From Lactiplantibacillus pentosus (GTDB taxonomy: Bacteria; Bacillota; Bacilli; Lactobacillales; Lactobacillaceae): DNA of 64,000 nucleotides. How positions within the stretch are numbered: the first letter of the stretch is position 1; each line of letters starts with the position of its first letter. Both the position numbers and the translations under genes were made by a program. The notes beneath the pieces are model-generated. The model was not told where the DNA came from. It saw only the letters and a program-made list of their open reading frames with translations, and searched no databases. The DNA is taken from NCBI RefSeq assembly GCF_003641185.1, contig NZ_CP032757.1, positions 620,001 through 684,000 on the forward strand. The letters run 5' to 3'. Shown piece by piece: positions 22,570 to 28,902 of the stretch.

Positions 22570-23438
22570 AAACCGTAGGCGATGTAGTCACTAACCTAAT
22601 GTCTAAGGTGTTTGAAACCTATGGGGTTAACTGTCCCGTTTGTGGGAAACCGTTACTACGACCACAGATTTTAAACAAGCGTACGGGCCAAAAAATGGCC
22701 GGTGCATGCCCTAGTTGCGGCTATATGGAAGACATTAACCACCGTGAAATACCAGATAACAAAGCCCTGACAGCATCCGCACATAAAAACGAAGCGCTAG
22801 GCTATATTAACACCTACAGTATTTTCAGCAGCTTTGATGTCTTTAATCGTCGCTTTAGTAATTATACAGCATCGAGTGATGCTAGCAAACAAGTCTTAGA
22901 GCGTAGTCGTACGATAGCTAATCGCATTATTAACGGTGAAACAATCCACACGTTGATGATTGGTGCAACAGGGCGTGGGAAGACGCACCTTGCTGTAGGC
23001 ATGATGTACTGGATATTAGAGCGGTCTGGTTACAAGTTATTAAAGACTGTGATGAAGAATGGCAAGCCAGTTGAAACGTTCTTTAGTTGGAAAATTATCT
23101 TTATTGACTGGCGTGAACTTATCGAACGCAAGAAACAGTCTTTTAATGACGATCAGATGGCAAAACAAATCAATAAAACCATGGCTGAGATAAAGAACGC
23201 TGATGTCGTTATTTTAGATGATTTTGGTAGTGAACGTGGCACCGAGTATTCGTTAGATTTGGCGGATGCATTCTGGCGTGACCGAGAAAACAAGACGGTG
23301 ATTGTGACCACTAACTTAATTGGTAGCGACTTAACTGCAAGATATGGTGACAGAACATTAAGCAGAATGAAAAACCACGGTGTTAATAATGGAATCACGT
23401 TTGCAAATATTCCAGACCACCGCGGATTAGTTGAATAG
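22563..23438 (+). CDS. DnaC/IstB-like helicase loader ATPase
   Basis: A 291-residue AAA+ protein. An N-terminal zinc finger uses C24, C27, C49 and C52 (CPVCGKP ... CPSCGY). Walker A GATGRGKTH is at 134-142, and Walker B VVILDDFGSERG begins near 214. It would load the replicative helicase at the origin with the initiator encoded just upstream (7-bp overlap). Confidence 0.88.
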   Translation: MVKTVGDVVTNLMSKVFETYGVNCPVCGKPLLRPQILNKRTGQKMAGACPSCGYMEDINHREIPDNKALTASAHKNEALGYINTYSIFSSFDVFNRRFSNYTASSDASKQVLERSRTIANRIINGETIHTLMIGATGRGKTHLAVGMMYWILERSGYKLLKTVMKNGKPVETFFSWKIIFIDWRELIERKKQSFNDDQMAKQINKTMAEIKNADVVILDDFGSERGTEYSLDLADAFWRDRENKTVIVTTNLIGSDLTARYGDRTLSRMKNHGVNNGITFANIPDHRGLVE

Positions 23439-23455
23439 AAAGGAGCGAGAAGTGT

Positions 23456-23638
23456 ATGAGTTGTGAATTATGTCATGGTAGTAAAGTCGTTCAACAACCA
23501 CTTGGGAGTTATGGTTTCACATTTGACCCATGTTCTAACTGTGTGAATAATAAACATAAACAATATGAACAAGAGTTTGAAAGGAAGATTGTTTATGACA
23601 AGCAAAAATTGGTCGAAAGAGCTGGAAGTAATTCATAA
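23456..23638 (+). CDS. small zinc-finger-like protein (60 aa)
   Basis: Two CxxC pairs (CELC at residues 3-6 and CSNC near 28-31) separated by about 20 residues suggest a zinc knuckle. AAAGGAGCGAG lies upstream. The 3' end overlaps the next gene by 44 bp. Confidence 0.65.
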   Translation: MSCELCHGSKVVQQPLGSYGFTFDPCSNCVNNKHKQYEQEFERKIVYDKQKLVERAGSNS

Positions 23639-23903
23639 GCTAGAAGTGAGATATGGCAGCATGGCTAACGTGCCTGAGAGCAAATTAGCTAACTTGCATA
23701 AGATGCCTGGAATTAAGACCGTATCAGGCGATTACATGGAGATTACGCGTACCCAGTATAATGCCATTAAATTAGTCATGGAAGGCAAGCAGGGTAAAAC
23801 TAGGACGTCTCAGGAGCTAAAACACAGTAACGCTTGGCTTGATAATCGTATTCGTGCGATTGACGAAAACAAATACTACATTACGGAGGACGAGAATGCC
23901 TAA
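23595..23903 (+). CDS. hypothetical phage protein (102 aa)
   Basis: Starts MTSKNWSKELEVIHKLEVRYG at ATG 23595 after GAAAGGAAG. Basic, with a possible HTH near its end (TRTSQELKHSNAWLDNRIRA). It overlaps both neighbours. Unrecognised. Confidence 0.65.
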   Translation: MTSKNWSKELEVIHKLEVRYGSMANVPESKLANLHKMPGIKTVSGDYMEITRTQYNAIKLVMEGKQGKTRTSQELKHSNAWLDNRIRAIDENKYYITEDENA

Positions 23904-24063
23904 ACACACTAAGAAGCGTTCAACGATTAAACGGAAGCACCGGCGAATGAAGCAACATGCCGAAGCGAACACAGCTAAAACGCTGGATAGTAAGCAATTA
24001 GCTAAGGAATATGAGCCATACAACATTAATAAGCGGGCGTTTGAAGCGTTCGGGGAGGATTGA
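23896..24063 (+). CDS. small very basic protein (55 aa)
   Basis: MPKHTKKRSTIKRKHRRMKQ... has a lysine/arginine-rich N-terminal half and an acidic end (FEAFGED). ACGGAGGACGAGA precedes ATG 23896. Possibly nucleic-acid binding; no family recognised. Confidence 0.65.
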   Translation: MPKHTKKRSTIKRKHRRMKQHAEANTAKTLDSKQLAKEYEPYNINKRAFEAFGED

Positions 24064-24065
24064 AA

Positions 24066-24125
24066 ATGAGTGAATCAGATGAAGTAATAGAATGGCTTTT
24101 AAGTCAATTGGCACAGGCTTGCTAG
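24066..24125 (+). CDS. possible 19-residue peptide
   Basis: MSESDEVIEWLLSQLAQAC begins 2 bp after the preceding stop, behind GGGGAGGATTGAAA. The site is good but the frame is too short to be sure. Confidence 0.25.
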   Translation: MSESDEVIEWLLSQLAQAC

Positions 24126-24143
24126 CGATTGGAGGTAGTAACG

Positions 24144-24320
24144 ATGACCGATGAAATGAAAGAATTACGTAAGCGGCTTAACAATGTCATTATTGATAGC
24201 TGGAATGAGGGACGTTTCGAGGATGTCAAAGGAATTAAGATTGCTTTATATGAGTTGGAACATTTAGACGAACCTTATATGGGCACTGATTATTCGCAAG
24301 GAGGTGATGACGATGATTAA
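24144..24320 (+). CDS. hypothetical phage protein (58 aa)
   Basis: Starts MTDEMKELRKRLNNVIIDSW at ATG 24144, behind GGAGGTAGTAACG. An acidic tail ends in four Asp. Overlaps the next frame by 8 bp. Confidence 0.6.
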   Translation: MTDEMKELRKRLNNVIIDSWNEGRFEDVKGIKIALYELEHLDEPYMGTDYSQGGDDDD

Positions 24321-24450
24321 GTTTAGGGGTATTCCAACGATTAGTACTGAAAACATGAAAGTCATTAATGCTAATTACGATGGGACATTTGTGTATGGAA
24401 ATTTGATTAGTGACGATGATCGAGCTTTCATTATTGTATCTGGTACTTAA
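24313..24450 (+). CDS. short protein (45 aa), resembles the N-terminus of YopX-like phage proteins
   Basis: MIKFRGIPTISTENMKVIN... followed by GTFVYGNLIS resembles the start of larger YopX-type or similar phage proteins, but the frame stops after 45 codons. The following 130 bp are not coding. It could be a truncated remnant. Site: AAGGAGGTGATGACG. Confidence 0.5.
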   Translation: MIKFRGIPTISTENMKVINANYDGTFVYGNLISDDDRAFIIVSGT

Positions 24451-24586
24451 ACGGCTAGGTTCAAACCTGATTGGACAAGCTGCTATGATGAACTTTTTGA
24501 CACATTACTATTCAGTGAAGCTTAAGAAAAGTAGATTTGTTAGATGGATTATTAAATAAAGTTCTTATTTTATAGGAGGATGAACA

Positions 24587-24820
24587 ATGACAAAAGAAAT
24601 TGAACCACGAGTTGATGATGAAGGTACTTTAATTAAGAAACATGATGTGTTGGTTAACGTGAATAACGGTGAAGTTGTGCTGGTGATTGACACTACTAAT
24701 CAAGCGGGCGTCAGTGGACTCGCTGTTGAAAATAGGTATGCAGGCATTGGTGACTGGCTAGATGTATATCCAGATCGAGCATTTCATATCGTAGGCAATG
24801 CTGATACTTCGATTGGTTAA
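24587..24820 (+). CDS. hypothetical phage protein (77 aa), beta-rich
   Basis: MTKEIEPRVDDEGTLIKKHD... has alternating beta-type segments (DVLVNVNNGEVVLVID). TAGGAGG precedes the ATG. It is the last gene before the early/late boundary. Unrecognised. Confidence 0.65.
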   Translation: MTKEIEPRVDDEGTLIKKHDVLVNVNNGEVVLVIDTTNQAGVSGLAVENRYAGIGDWLDVYPDRAFHIVGNADTSIG

Positions 24821-24822
24821 AT

Positions 24823-24851
24823 AAAAAAACGCAGCCATTGCTGACTACGTT
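24823..24851 (-). terminator. hairpin, terminator-like on the minus strand
   Basis: CAGC/GCTG with outer ACG/CGT pairs. On the minus strand the stem is followed by seven T; on the plus strand by TTTAC only. It may close the early operon weakly and block leftward transcription strongly. Confidence 0.45.
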
Positions 24852-24915
24852 TACTTACTTGGAATAGGCAAATTCTACTACAATTACCAAAGCATTGCAA
24901 CGTTACTGAATAATT

Positions 24916-24948
24916 AAAAACCCTACACTGATTAGGGAAAATGTAGGG
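24916..24948 (-). terminator. minus-strand terminator-like hairpin
   Basis: A perfect CCCTACA / TGTAGGG stem (24921-24927 and 24942-24948). On the minus strand the stem is followed by TTTTTAA. Confidence 0.5.
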
Positions 24949-25032
24949 CTGGGGGAAGCGTATAGAACGCTTACAAAGTAAGTTTACATCAAAAATAACA
25001 ATTTTACAAAAAAGTATTGCTATTGCTGACAG

Positions 25033-25041
25033 TGCTATGAT
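25033..25041 (+). promoter_or_regulatory. extended -10 promoter before arpU-like gene
   Basis: TGCTATGAT is an extended -10 (TG-N-TATGAT) with no good -35. It lies 25 bp before the TTG start. Confidence 0.45.
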
Positions 25042-25065
25042 TAATGACTACAAGGAGGAATTAGT

Positions 25066-25494
25066 TTGCGACTTTCAACTATCCGCAAGGTGGAAGATAT
25101 CTTGCGAGACTACCCGAAGATTGACAAATATATCGAAGACCGTGAACAAGAATTGCGATACCCGGTGAAACCGGCTGATGACAACGTGGGTGGAGGCAAG
25201 GCACAATATAAATATGGTAGCCAGACGTTAGACATATTGATTACAATTGACGATGATCGGTGCATTAATACCTTAAGGCGACAACAAAACGTGATTACTG
25301 ACTGCTTGGATGATGCTGGCAAGGATACGGAAGTCATTATTAATGAGTTGTATTTTCGTAAACGACCGCAGTATACAATCGATGGTCTTATTGCAAACCA
25401 CCTAATTAACGTTAGTCGTCGTAATGCGTTTAGATTAAAGAATAGTTTCATTAAGGAATGTGCAAAAGGTTTTGGTCTTTATGATATTGACTAA
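25066..25494 (+). CDS. ArpU-family phage transcriptional regulator
   Basis: A 142-residue protein at the early/late junction. TTG 25066 is the start, 7-8 bp after AAGGAGG. The N-terminus (VEDILRDYPKIDKYIEDREQE) and the C-terminal HTH-like region (YTIDGLIANHLINVSRRNAF) fit the ArpU/RinA-type late regulators, which switch on packaging and structural genes in many Firmicute phages. Confidence 0.82.
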   Translation: MRLSTIRKVEDILRDYPKIDKYIEDREQELRYPVKPADDNVGGGKAQYKYGSQTLDILITIDDDRCINTLRRQQNVITDCLDDAGKDTEVIINELYFRKRPQYTIDGLIANHLINVSRRNAFRLKNSFIKECAKGFGLYDID

Positions 25495-25599
25495 GTTGGC
25501 ACTATTTTGGCACTTTCGACCCCTAAAAACGTGATAAATTAGTAGTATGCCAAATGTGATTGACGTGCATGAAGTAATCCTCCAAATTACAGACTGGTA

Positions 25600-25659
25600 A
25601 TCGCTGTGGGCTAATTGGTAAGCCACAATTGGATGTAGGTTCGAGGCCTACCGGCGATA
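25600..25659 (+). ncRNA. tRNA-like element 6, no anticodon arm
   Basis: Acceptor ATCGCTG with CGGCGAT (one G-U), TG, D-arm GGCT-AATTGGTA-AGCC, only 10 nt (ACAATTGGAT), then T-arm GTAGG-TTCGAGG-CCTAC and discriminator A. The T-loop TTCGA and D-loop GG are canonical, so the elbow should form, but there is no anticodon arm at all. Confidence 0.75.
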
Positions 25660-25705
25660 TAGTTATATAGCATGGTCACTCATGAGGGCTAAACATTTAT
25701 AACAC

Positions 25706-25812
25706 GTGCTTGTGGCGGAATAGGTAGACGCACAGTTAGATGCGAGAAACGGGTGTTGGTTGACAACCAGTATGTCCACACGTCATGTAGGTGCAAATCC
25801 CTACCAAGCACA
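25706..25812 (+). ncRNA. tRNA-like element 7, Leu-like scaffold with 55-nt insert
   Basis: Acceptor GTGCTTG with CAAGCAC (7 of 7), TG, a Leu-type D-arm (GCGGAATAGGTAGACGC), 55 nt (25732-25786), T-arm GTAGG-TGCAAATC-CCTAC (8-nt loop) and discriminator A. The insert has GTTG-GTTGA-CAAC and an ACG..TGT/ACACGT stem, but no anticodon stem-loop directly after the D-arm. Confidence 0.7.
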
Positions 25813-26104
25813 TTAAGCAAGTAAGTATGCAAGCGATAGTGCGTGAAATCATTTGAATCAACAATAACTCAGCTTACTTGCTTGCCATTCAGCGTGGAAA
25901 ACTGGACGGCACCTACATAAGACGCGCAATTAAACTGGCCACCAGATTGCATGCAGGAACATGCGCGCTGTGGTAATATAATCAAGCATGGTTGCAAAAA
26001 CTATAATCGTTTTTCTGATAATAACCGTGTACAGGAGCCTGACATTTAGTTGGGATCTTTTTAGTAAAGTAAATAGTGTGTATTGCAACTCAAATGATGT
26101 TGGA

Positions 26105-26195
26105 TATAGTATGATATAAAATTGTATTGTTGAATAACAGGATCGCCATCTTATGAGGCAACAATACATAGGCCTGGCTGACGTCAGGCTTTTTT
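26105..26195 (+). ncRNA. candidate small RNA with its own promoter and terminator
   Basis: TTGCAA (26083-26088) and TATAGT (26105-26110) are 16 bp apart. The predicted RNA opens with a perfect 10-bp stem (TGTATTGTTG at 26123-26132 with its complement at 26159-26168), a 26-nt loop, then the terminator GCCTG/CAGGC plus six T (26172-26195). The length is about 80 nt. No reading frame inside. Confidence 0.55.
26172..26195 (+). terminator. Rho-independent terminator
   Basis: GCCTG-GCTGACGT-CAGGC followed by six T. The inner CTGACGTCAG is a perfect palindrome. Confidence 0.75.
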
Positions 26196-26222
26196 AAGTA
26201 CATACGATTAGGAGGAACCACA

Positions 26223-26342
26223 ATGAATATGGAAGGCAACGAGGCTATTGAGAATGATTGGAAAAAAGTTAATCTAGAACTATTTGGGGTACAATATCCA
26301 TTCTGTTCAAGCAACGAGGCAACTCATGGTAAAGATGATTAA
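26223..26342 (+). CDS. hypothetical phage peptide (39 aa)
   Basis: MNMEGNEAIENDWKKVNLEL... has TAGGAGGAACCACA upstream. Overlaps the next frame by 17 bp. Unrecognised. Confidence 0.5.
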   Translation: MNMEGNEAIENDWKKVNLELFGVQYPFCSSNEATHGKDD

Positions 26343-26496
26343 CACAAAATATGACTACGTCACGCCACAAGAAGCGGAGATGGATGCTCACTTAGATAAA
26401 TGGATGAAGCGTCGTGCTAATAAGCATGGCGCTTTTAGTTTGGATAAGAAACGGAGGAAGCAACATGCCAAGGACAAGAAGATGCCGCTATCCTAA
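26326..26496 (+). CDS. hypothetical basic phage protein (56 aa)
   Basis: MVKMINTKYDYVTPQEAEMD... ends in a very basic tail (SLDKKRRKQHAKDKK). ATG 26326 follows GAGGCAACTC; an alternative is ATG 26335. Overlaps the HNH-like gene by 32 bp. Confidence 0.5.
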   Translation: MVKMINTKYDYVTPQEAEMDAHLDKWMKRRANKHGAFSLDKKRRKQHAKDKKMPLS

Positions 26497-26809
26497 CTGC
26501 CATGCAATGGTCACTTTCCCTGACCACTATTGTCAGCAGCACTATGAGTATGAAGCTGAGTACTTGGCTAGTCGGCAACGTTGGGCACGTAGCAATGACA
26601 AACAGTACACGCACAAGTGCAACACGGTTACACGTTATCGTAATGAGGATAAGCGTCAGCAATACAACTTCTATCGGACAAGGCAATGGTCACATCTAAG
26701 GCAACGAGTCCTAGAGCGTGACCATTACTTATGTGCATACTGTAAAGCTCAAGGCGCTGTCACACCAGCTATGACAGTTACTCAAGGGATTGAGTGGAAA
26801 CGCAGCTAA
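26465..26809 (+). CDS. truncated HNH endonuclease-like protein
   Basis: A 114-residue protein from ATG 26465 (AACGGAGGAAGCAAC before it). N-terminal cysteines (CRYPNCHAM...HYCQQH) and a typical HNH lead-in (FYRTRQWSHLRQRVLERDHYLCAYCKAQG) are present. The region that should supply the catalytic VDHI...NN...C..CH segments is missing, and the frame ends TVTQGIEWKRS. It therefore looks like a broken copy. An intact HNH gene lies 1 kb downstream. Confidence 0.65.
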   Translation: MPRTRRCRYPNCHAMVTFPDHYCQQHYEYEAEYLASRQRWARSNDKQYTHKCNTVTRYRNEDKRQQYNFYRTRQWSHLRQRVLERDHYLCAYCKAQGAVTPAMTVTQGIEWKRS

Positions 26810-26865
26810 TAAATAAGGCTGTTAAAGACTGTTGCTGATAGATGTATTCTCAATCTATTAATTAG

Positions 26866-26938
26866 TGCAGGGCAAAGCGGTGGACGCTTACTTGTTTCAT
26901 AAACAAGAATGGTACTGGTTCGATTCCAGTCTCTGCAA
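26866..26938 (+). tRNA. tRNA-Met(CAT)
   Basis: Acceptor TGCAGGG with CTCTGCA (one G-U), D-arm AAGC-GGTGGAC-GCTT, anticodon arm CTTGT-TTCATAA-ACAAG, T-arm ACTGG-TTCGATT-CCAGT, discriminator A. Anticodon CAT. Position 8 is C instead of the usual T, and the D-arm is atypical, so it is a divergent phage tRNA but with an intact anticodon arm. CCA is not encoded. A terminator follows. Confidence 0.85.
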
Positions 26939-26945
26939 TTCTAGT

Positions 26946-26970
26946 CTAGCCAAGCGCTAGGCTTTTTTGT
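26946..26970 (+). terminator. Rho-independent terminator after tRNA-Met
   Basis: CTAGC-CAAGC-GCTAG stem followed by GCTTTTTTG. Confidence 0.65.
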
Positions 26971-26995
26971 TGTCTTTAATTATGGAGGGATTAAC

Positions 26996-27190
26996 ATGCT
27001 AGTTTATCATGACGGCTTTGGTGAGACGGCCAAGCTCAGTATCAACAAGACACATGGCTTACTGGTTACAACTGATACAGTGAGTGGCGACACAGTTACT
27101 ATGCAGATTAGACGCTCAGACTTAGCCAAGTTGTTAGAGTTCCTGACTACAGAGCTATCAGCCACTGAGAAGGGAGCTGACTTGCTGTGA
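26996..27190 (+). CDS. hypothetical phage protein (64 aa)
   Basis: MLVYHDGFGETAKLSINKTH... with TATGGAGGG upstream. Predicted two beta strands followed by a helix (SDLAKLLEFLTTELS). Overlaps the next start by 4 bp. Unrecognised. Confidence 0.65.
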   Translation: MLVYHDGFGETAKLSINKTHGLLVTTDTVSGDTVTMQIRRSDLAKLLEFLTTELSATEKGADLL

Positions 27191-27432
27191 ATGAGAACTC
27201 TACGCATATACTCATGAGAAAGTTAGACAGTAATCACTTCAAGATTGAAATTGGTGGCAACCTGACCTATGAAGAACTGACTTGGTTTATTGGTCAACTT
27301 GCAGATAAGACAGCTTTATCATGGTCAAAGACATCAGGCTCGAACTATGCAGACTCATTGCAAGCCGTACTCTTAACCGTGCGTGCTAATCAATTACAAG
27401 AACACAACAACAGCAAAGGAGCTGACAAGTAA
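27187..27432 (+). CDS. hypothetical phage protein (81 aa)
   Basis: Starts at GTG 27187 (MNENSTHILMRKLDSNHFKI...), coupled to the previous gene by overlap. Its arrangement resembles the preceding small protein: strands, then a helix (LTWFIGQLADKTAL). Function unknown. Confidence 0.6.
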   Translation: MNENSTHILMRKLDSNHFKIEIGGNLTYEELTWFIGQLADKTALSWSKTSGSNYADSLQAVLLTVRANQLQEHNNSKGADK

Positions 27433-27788
27433 TGAATCTTAAAGCAATTACAGCAGAGAATGTAGATGACGTACTTGGTGAAGTGAAGGAGAGCTATGCA
27501 CAGATTAGTGGCAGCCCGCTCAAGCTAGATTCACTATCATTCCACAAGAGAGCCTATGACGTTATGACTGATGAAGACTGGGAGAAAGTAAACAAGGAAG
27601 TAGCAGATGTGGCGTTAGACTTCACTACCAAGTATTTACTATTTAGTTCAACCAAACCAATGCTGAGCCGGTTCAAAGTGTTACAGATTGCTGAAGCGTT
27701 CTATAACGCTAATTACCCTGTAAACTATGATTACACGAATGACGGTACAGATAACAACATTAATGTGTATGTAGACTTATGCCGGTGA
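27432..27788 (+). CDS. hypothetical phage protein (118 aa)
   Basis: MNLKAITAENVDDVLGEVKE... has AAAGGAGCTGACA upstream, and its ATG overlaps the previous stop. Soluble, helical. It lies just before the HNH endonuclease and terminase. Unrecognised. Confidence 0.65.
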   Translation: MNLKAITAENVDDVLGEVKESYAQISGSPLKLDSLSFHKRAYDVMTDEDWEKVNKEVADVALDFTTKYLLFSSTKPMLSRFKVLQIAEAFYNANYPVNYDYTNDGTDNNINVYVDLCR

Positions 27789-27792
27789 TGTT

Positions 27793-28299
27793 ATGAGAAT
27801 GAAAGTCTGTCGCATGTCAGGTTGTAATGAGCTGGTGAGTTATGAGCAAGAGAATCCTTTCTGTGCTAAGCACGCTAGTTGTTACAAGCCTAGACCTTAT
27901 CAGCACTACAACAAGTGGGAACGCAAGCAACTCAGCAAGGATTACAACCACAACTATCGTGACAAGGAAGCCAATGCTTTCTATCACAGTGTGGCATGGC
28001 GCAAGCTTAGCAGAGTTGCTAAAGAGAGAGCGTACATGACATGTGAATGCTGTGGCCATACTGCTCTTGGTAAAGGAAAGCTAGTTGTAGACCATATCAC
28101 ACCAAGACGGATAGACAAGCGCAAGCAATTAGACAGCAACAATCTCTGGGTGCTCTGCTATAGTTGCCACTATTGGAAAGGACAGCTTGAGCAAGACATT
28201 TATGAAGACGGAGATGAAAATTTTATTTCAAATTTAGATGTTGCGACTCAGTGGAACAAAGAGAGCTGCAGAGAGTGGATTTTAGCACACAAGCACTGA
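27793..28299 (+). CDS. HNH endonuclease (packaging-associated)
   Basis: A 168-residue protein with N-terminal cysteines (CRMSGCNEL...FCAKH), the lead-in FYHSVAWRKLSRVAKERAYM, CECCG, the catalytic VVDHITPRR (about residues 97-105) and NNLWVLCYSCHYWKGQLEQ. In HK97-type phages an HNH protein beside the terminase is needed for cos cleavage; position and sequence fit that role. Confidence 0.88.
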   Translation: MRMKVCRMSGCNELVSYEQENPFCAKHASCYKPRPYQHYNKWERKQLSKDYNHNYRDKEANAFYHSVAWRKLSRVAKERAYMTCECCGHTALGKGKLVVDHITPRRIDKRKQLDSNNLWVLCYSCHYWKGQLEQDIYEDGDENFISNLDVATQWNKESCREWILAHKH

Positions 28300-28401
28300 A
28301 AAACACCCCCCGCCTATGAAGCTCAGGGAGAGCTCACACAAGCACTCTCAAAAACAAACAAAACTGCGAAAATTAAAAGGTTGATCAAGGTGGTGATACT
28401 A

Positions 28402-28902
28402 GTGAATGAAAAACATGCAGGAAGAAAGCGCAAAGTCACTCATGACGGTGATTATCATAAAGAGATTCATGAAGAAGATAAGAAAATTTCAAAAATTCAA
28501 AGCGGGCTTGCTGATATTCAATTGACACCCCCACGCCACTTAAACGGGTACGGGAGGGCACTGTGGAAAGTCTTAGTACCTGAATTGAGAAAATTGAACA
28601 AAGTGAAGCAGTTAGACCGTACCAGTTTAGAGTTATTTTGCTCTGAATATGGGTACTATCGGAGTGCTGAAGAGAAGCTTGAAGAATATGGTGAGTATAT
28701 CTCTAATGATGACGGCATACCCGTAAAACGTTCACCAGCACTTGTGACGGTTGAAACGGCTGCAAGGACTCTGAAGAGTCTAGGCGCTGACTTAGGACTC
28801 TCATTTGACGCACGGAGTGGACAGGTACTTGCAGAAACTCATGATGATGAAGACGACAGTGCCAAAAGCACCCCGTTGAAGGTGGTGAAGTTCAGTGTCT
28901 GA
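28402..28902 (+). CDS. terS: terminase small subunit, P27 family
   Basis: A 166-residue DNA-recognition subunit for packaging. I chose GTG 28402 (MNEKHAGRKRKVTHDGDYH...), 8 bp after AAGGTGG; the open frame extends to TTG 28381. Features: basic N-terminus, PPRHLNGYGRALWKVLVPEL, and a helical YYRSAEEKLEEYG region typical of the P27 family. It overlaps terL by 8 bp. Confidence 0.85.
   Translation: MNEKHAGRKRKVTHDGDYHKEIHEEDKKISKIQSGLADIQLTPPRHLNGYGRALWKVLVPELRKLNKVKQLDRTSLELFCSEYGYYRSAEEKLEEYGEYISNDDGIPVKRSPALVTVETAARTLKSLGADLGLSFDARSGQVLAETHDDEDDSAKSTPLKVVKFSV

Larger units (their letters stand above)
25495..26222 (+). other. 0.7 kb non-coding region with two tRNA-like elements and other structured RNA
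   Basis: There is no credible gene between arpU and the next small frame. It contains tRNA-like elements 6 and 7, an 11-bp perfect long-range stem (AAGCAAGTAAG at 25815-25825 with its complement at 25873-25883), a compact three-stem fold about 25923-25967 (CGCGC/GCGCG outside; CTGG/CCAG and GCATG/CATGC inside), and a candidate small RNA at 26117-26195. Late phage control or cos-proximal functions are possible. Large phage RNAs such as GOLLD or ROOL also occur near tRNAs, but I cannot show membership. Confidence 0.5.

Noticed and set aside
24451..24586. Possible T-arm-like AGGTTCAAACCT as another tRNA-like element
   Set aside because: No matching acceptor or D-arm could be found around it.
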